This document shows, in pieces, positions 30,571-32,200 of a stretch of DNA of 32,200 nt. Position 1 is the stretch's first letter; the number at the start of each line of letters is the position of its first letter. The translations under genes and the position numbers were made by a program. The stretch is from an uncultured Faecalibacterium sp. (GTDB lineage: Bacteria > Bacillota > Clostridia > Oscillospirales > Ruminococcaceae). Under the pieces are notes generated by a model. It saw only the letters and a list, made by a program, of their open reading frames with translations. It was not told the DNA's origin and made no database searches. The DNA lies in NCBI GenBank assembly GCA_934525405.1, contig CAKSZF010000012.1, positions 1 to 32,200 of the forward strand. The letters run 5' to 3'.

Positions 30571-31773
30571 TCACTCAATGATCTTGCCAACAACGCCGGA
30601 ACCAACGGTACGGCCACCCTCACGGATAGCGAAACGCAGGCCCTCTTCCATAGCAACAGGGGTCAGCAGCTCAACGTGCATCATGACGTTATCGCCGGGC
30701 ATGCACATCTCGGTGCCTTCGGGCAGGGTGATGATGCCGGTCACGTCAGTGGTACGGAAGTAGAACTGAGGACGATAGTTGGAGAAGAAGGGAGTGTGAC
30801 GGCCGCCTTCGTCCTTGGTCAGGACGTAGACCTGAGCCTCAAAGACGTTGTGGGGGTGCACAGAACCGGGCTTAGCCAGAACCTGGCCACGCTCGATCTG
30901 GGTACGATCAACACCACGCAGCAGAGCGCCGATGTTATCGCCAGCCTCAGCGAAGTCCAGAGACTTACGGAACATCTCCAGACCGGTGATGGTGGTGTTC
31001 AGACGGTCGGGCTTAATGCCGACGATCTCCATAGCATCGCCAACCTTGGCCATACCACGCTCAACACGACCGGTAGCAACGGTACCACGGCCAGAAATGG
31101 TCATGACGTCCTCGATGGGCATCAGGAAGGGCTTATCCTCCTCACGATCCGGGTTGGGGATGTAGGAGTCAACAGCGTCCATCAGCTCCTTGATGCAAGC
31201 GTAAGCAGGATCCTCGGGATCGTTGGGAGCCTCCAGAGCCTTCAGAGCGGAACCACGAATGATCGGGGTGTCGTCGCCCGGGAAGTCGTACTCGCTCAGC
31301 AGCTCACGGATCTCCATCTCGACCAGATCCAGCAGCTCTTCGTCGTCGACCATATCGCACTTGTTCATGAACACAACGATATAGGGCACGCCGACCTGAC
31401 GAGCCAGCAGGATGTGCTCACGGGTCTGGGGCATGGGACCATCGGTAGCAGCAACGACCAGGATAGCGCCGTCCATCTGAGCAGCACCAGTGATCATGTT
31501 CTTAACGTAGTCAGCATGGCCCGGGCAGTCAACGTGAGCGTAGTGACGAGCGTCGGTCTGATACTCAACGTGAGCGGAGTTGATCGTGATACCACGAGCA
31601 CGCTCCTCAGGAGCCTTATCGATGTTGGCGTAGTCCATGAAGTCTGCGTCGCCCTTCAGAGCCAGGTACTTGGTGATAGCGGCGGTCAGAGTGGTCTTGC
31701 CGTGGTCAACGTGACCGATGGTGCCGATGTTAACATGCGGCTTAGAACGGTCGAACTTTGCCTTTTCAGCCAT
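30571..31773 (-). CDS. tuf: Elongation factor Tu
   Basis: This 400-residue GTPase brings aminoacyl-tRNA to the ribosome. The G1 motif is GHVDHGKT (20-27), [12 protein letters not shown] forms switch [16 protein letters not shown] is G3, and NKCD is G4. Domains 2 and 3 complete the length. Codon use looks strongly biased towards a small set, as in highly expressed genes. The ATG follows GGGAGGA. It lies downstream of fusA, with its own promoter and hairpins between. Confidence 0.99.
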   Translation of the reverse strand: MAEKAKFDRSKPHVNIGTIGHVDHGKTTLTAAITKYLALKGDADFMDYANIDKAPEERARGITINSAHVEYQTDARHYAHVDCPGHADYVKNMITGAAQMDGAILVVAATDGPMPQTREHILLARQVGVPYIVVFMNKCDMVDDEELLDLVEMEIRELLSEYDFPGDDTPIIRGSALKALEAPNDPEDPAYACIKELMDAVDSYIPNPDREEDKPFLMPIEDVMTISGRGTVATGRVERGMAKVGDAMEIVGIKPDRLNTTITGLEMFRKSLDFAEAGDNIGALLRGVDRTQIERGQVLAKPGSVHPHNVFEAQVYVLTKDEGGRHTPFFSNYRPQFYFRTTDVTGIITLPEGTEMCMPGDNVMMHVELLTPVAMEEGLRFAIREGGRTVGSGVVGKIIE

Positions 31774-31851
31774 TGGAATATCCTCCCTTAATTTAGGTTT
31801 TGATATTGGTTACAACAACCCTGCAAAATGCAGACATTGCACTGCAAGGCT

Positions 31852-31880
31852 ATTCTACTAAATTTGTCCTGTAAAATCAA
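31852..31880 (-). promoter_or_regulatory. tuf promoter
   Basis: On the minus strand TTGATT (31875-31880) and TAGAAT (31852-31857) are 17 nt apart, about 80 bp before tuf. The -35 box overlaps a hairpin (31868-31893), so termination of fusA and initiation of tuf share DNA. Confidence 0.6.
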
Positions 31881-31893
31881 GTGCTTTTACAGG
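31868..31893 (-). terminator. Second hairpin between fusA and tuf
   Basis: CCTGTAAAA and TTTTACAGG are perfect 9-bp arms with an 8-nt loop. It overlaps the tuf -35 region and may be a weak terminator or a roadblock. Confidence 0.5.
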
Positions 31894-31894
31894 A

Positions 31895-31928
31895 AATTTT
31901 GCCGGAGTTACACTACCCCGGCAAAATT
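31895..31928 (-). terminator. Hairpin after fusA
   Basis: AATTTTGCCGG and CCGGCAAAATT pair perfectly over 11 bp, about 18 nt after the fusA stop. The 3' arm ends in AAAATTT on the minus strand, so the U-run is short. Confidence 0.6.
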
Positions 31929-31945
31929 CTTATGCTTTACAGCGC

Positions 31946-32200
31946 TTAGCCCTTGGTACGGCCAGCAATGATCTGGTCAGCAATGTTCTTGGGAACCGGC
32001 TCGTAGTGAGAGGGCTCCATAACATACTGGCCACGACCCTGAGTCTTGGAACGCAGGTCGGTAGCGTAGCCGAACATCTGAGCCAGAGGCACAAATGCGT
32101 TGACACGCTGGGTACCAGCCATAGCTTCCATGCCCTGGATCTGACCACGGCGAGCGTTCAGGTCGCCGATGACATCGCCCAGATACTCATCGGGAACGAT
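31946..32200 (-). CDS. fusA: Elongation factor G, 3' end only
   Basis: The last 84 codons of EF-G are present and run off the right edge. They read [20 protein letters not shown] and then [50 protein letters not shown] in pieces, which is domain V with the characteristic GDLNARRG helix and the [10 protein letters not shown] motif. EF-G moves the tRNAs and mRNA after peptide transfer. The fusA-tuf order on the minus strand is the ancestral str-operon order. Confidence 0.97.
   Translation of the reverse strand: MVPDEYLGDVIGDLNARRGQIQGMEAMAGTQRVNAFVPLAQMFGYATDLRSKTQGRGQYVMEPSHYEPVPKNIADQIIAGRTKG

Overview
The window is a 32.2 kb piece of a moderately GC-rich Firmicutes (Clostridia) chromosome. 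The gene set is that of an anaerobe of the Oscillospiraceae, and Faecalibacterium is my best guess. That guess rests on ThyX rather than ThyA, reverse rubrerythrin, YtfJ/GerW, DUF1540, DUF4250, separate pyrB and pyrI, and sigma-A-type promoters with 17-nt spacers. It is recall-based and was not checked by search. No prophage, insertion sequence, CRISPR array, tRNA or rRNA was seen. Almost every base is explained by ordinary chromosomal genes, so the interest lies mainly in leaders, operators and unusual protein architectures.

Layout. Positions 1-1400 hold a cut-off DUF1540 gene, a YgbA_NO-family gene with a small overlapping ORF, and a flavodoxin, all on the minus strand. A GTTAG-N6-CTAAC palindrome stands before both the ygbA pair and the flavodoxin. 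Positions 1434-9659 are one long minus-strand run: pcrA, thyX, tmk, GNAT, mltG, a U32 (TrhP-like) protein and a DUF1624 acyltransferase. At about 10.3 kb, overlapping divergent promoters drive a GNAT gene leftward and a GntR/UTRA-pyrB-pyrI operon rightward. A gene-poor stretch of about 550 bp full of hairpins (12.6-13.16 kb) follows. Next come a LytTR/GHKL two-component system, an NSS transporter, and an scpA/scpB/DUF2953/gerW/rluB run headed by a site-2 protease, all on the minus strand.

From 21 kb the plus strand carries rpmB, a DUF4250 gene, an esterase-like gene with Asp in place of the nucleophile Ser, and a copper module (CsoR plus a CopA with CopZ fused to its C-terminus). After these come, on the minus strand, an anchored SGNH hydrolase, reverse rubrerythrin and a uracil permease, then a plus-strand cysteine desulfurase, then tuf and the 3' end of fusA on the minus strand.

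The strongest candidate for something undescribed is the uracil permease leader at about 28.94-29.19 kb. A promoter is followed by a 21-codon leader ORF with a good ribosome-binding site and a U-rich tract, and its stop codon lies 5 nt before an intrinsic terminator. This is the layout of the enterobacterial pyrBI UTP-sensing attenuator, here in front of a Firmicutes permease. Second is the CopA-CopZ fusion, which keeps a canonical internal Shine-Dalgarno and ATG for the CopZ part and so could make two products.
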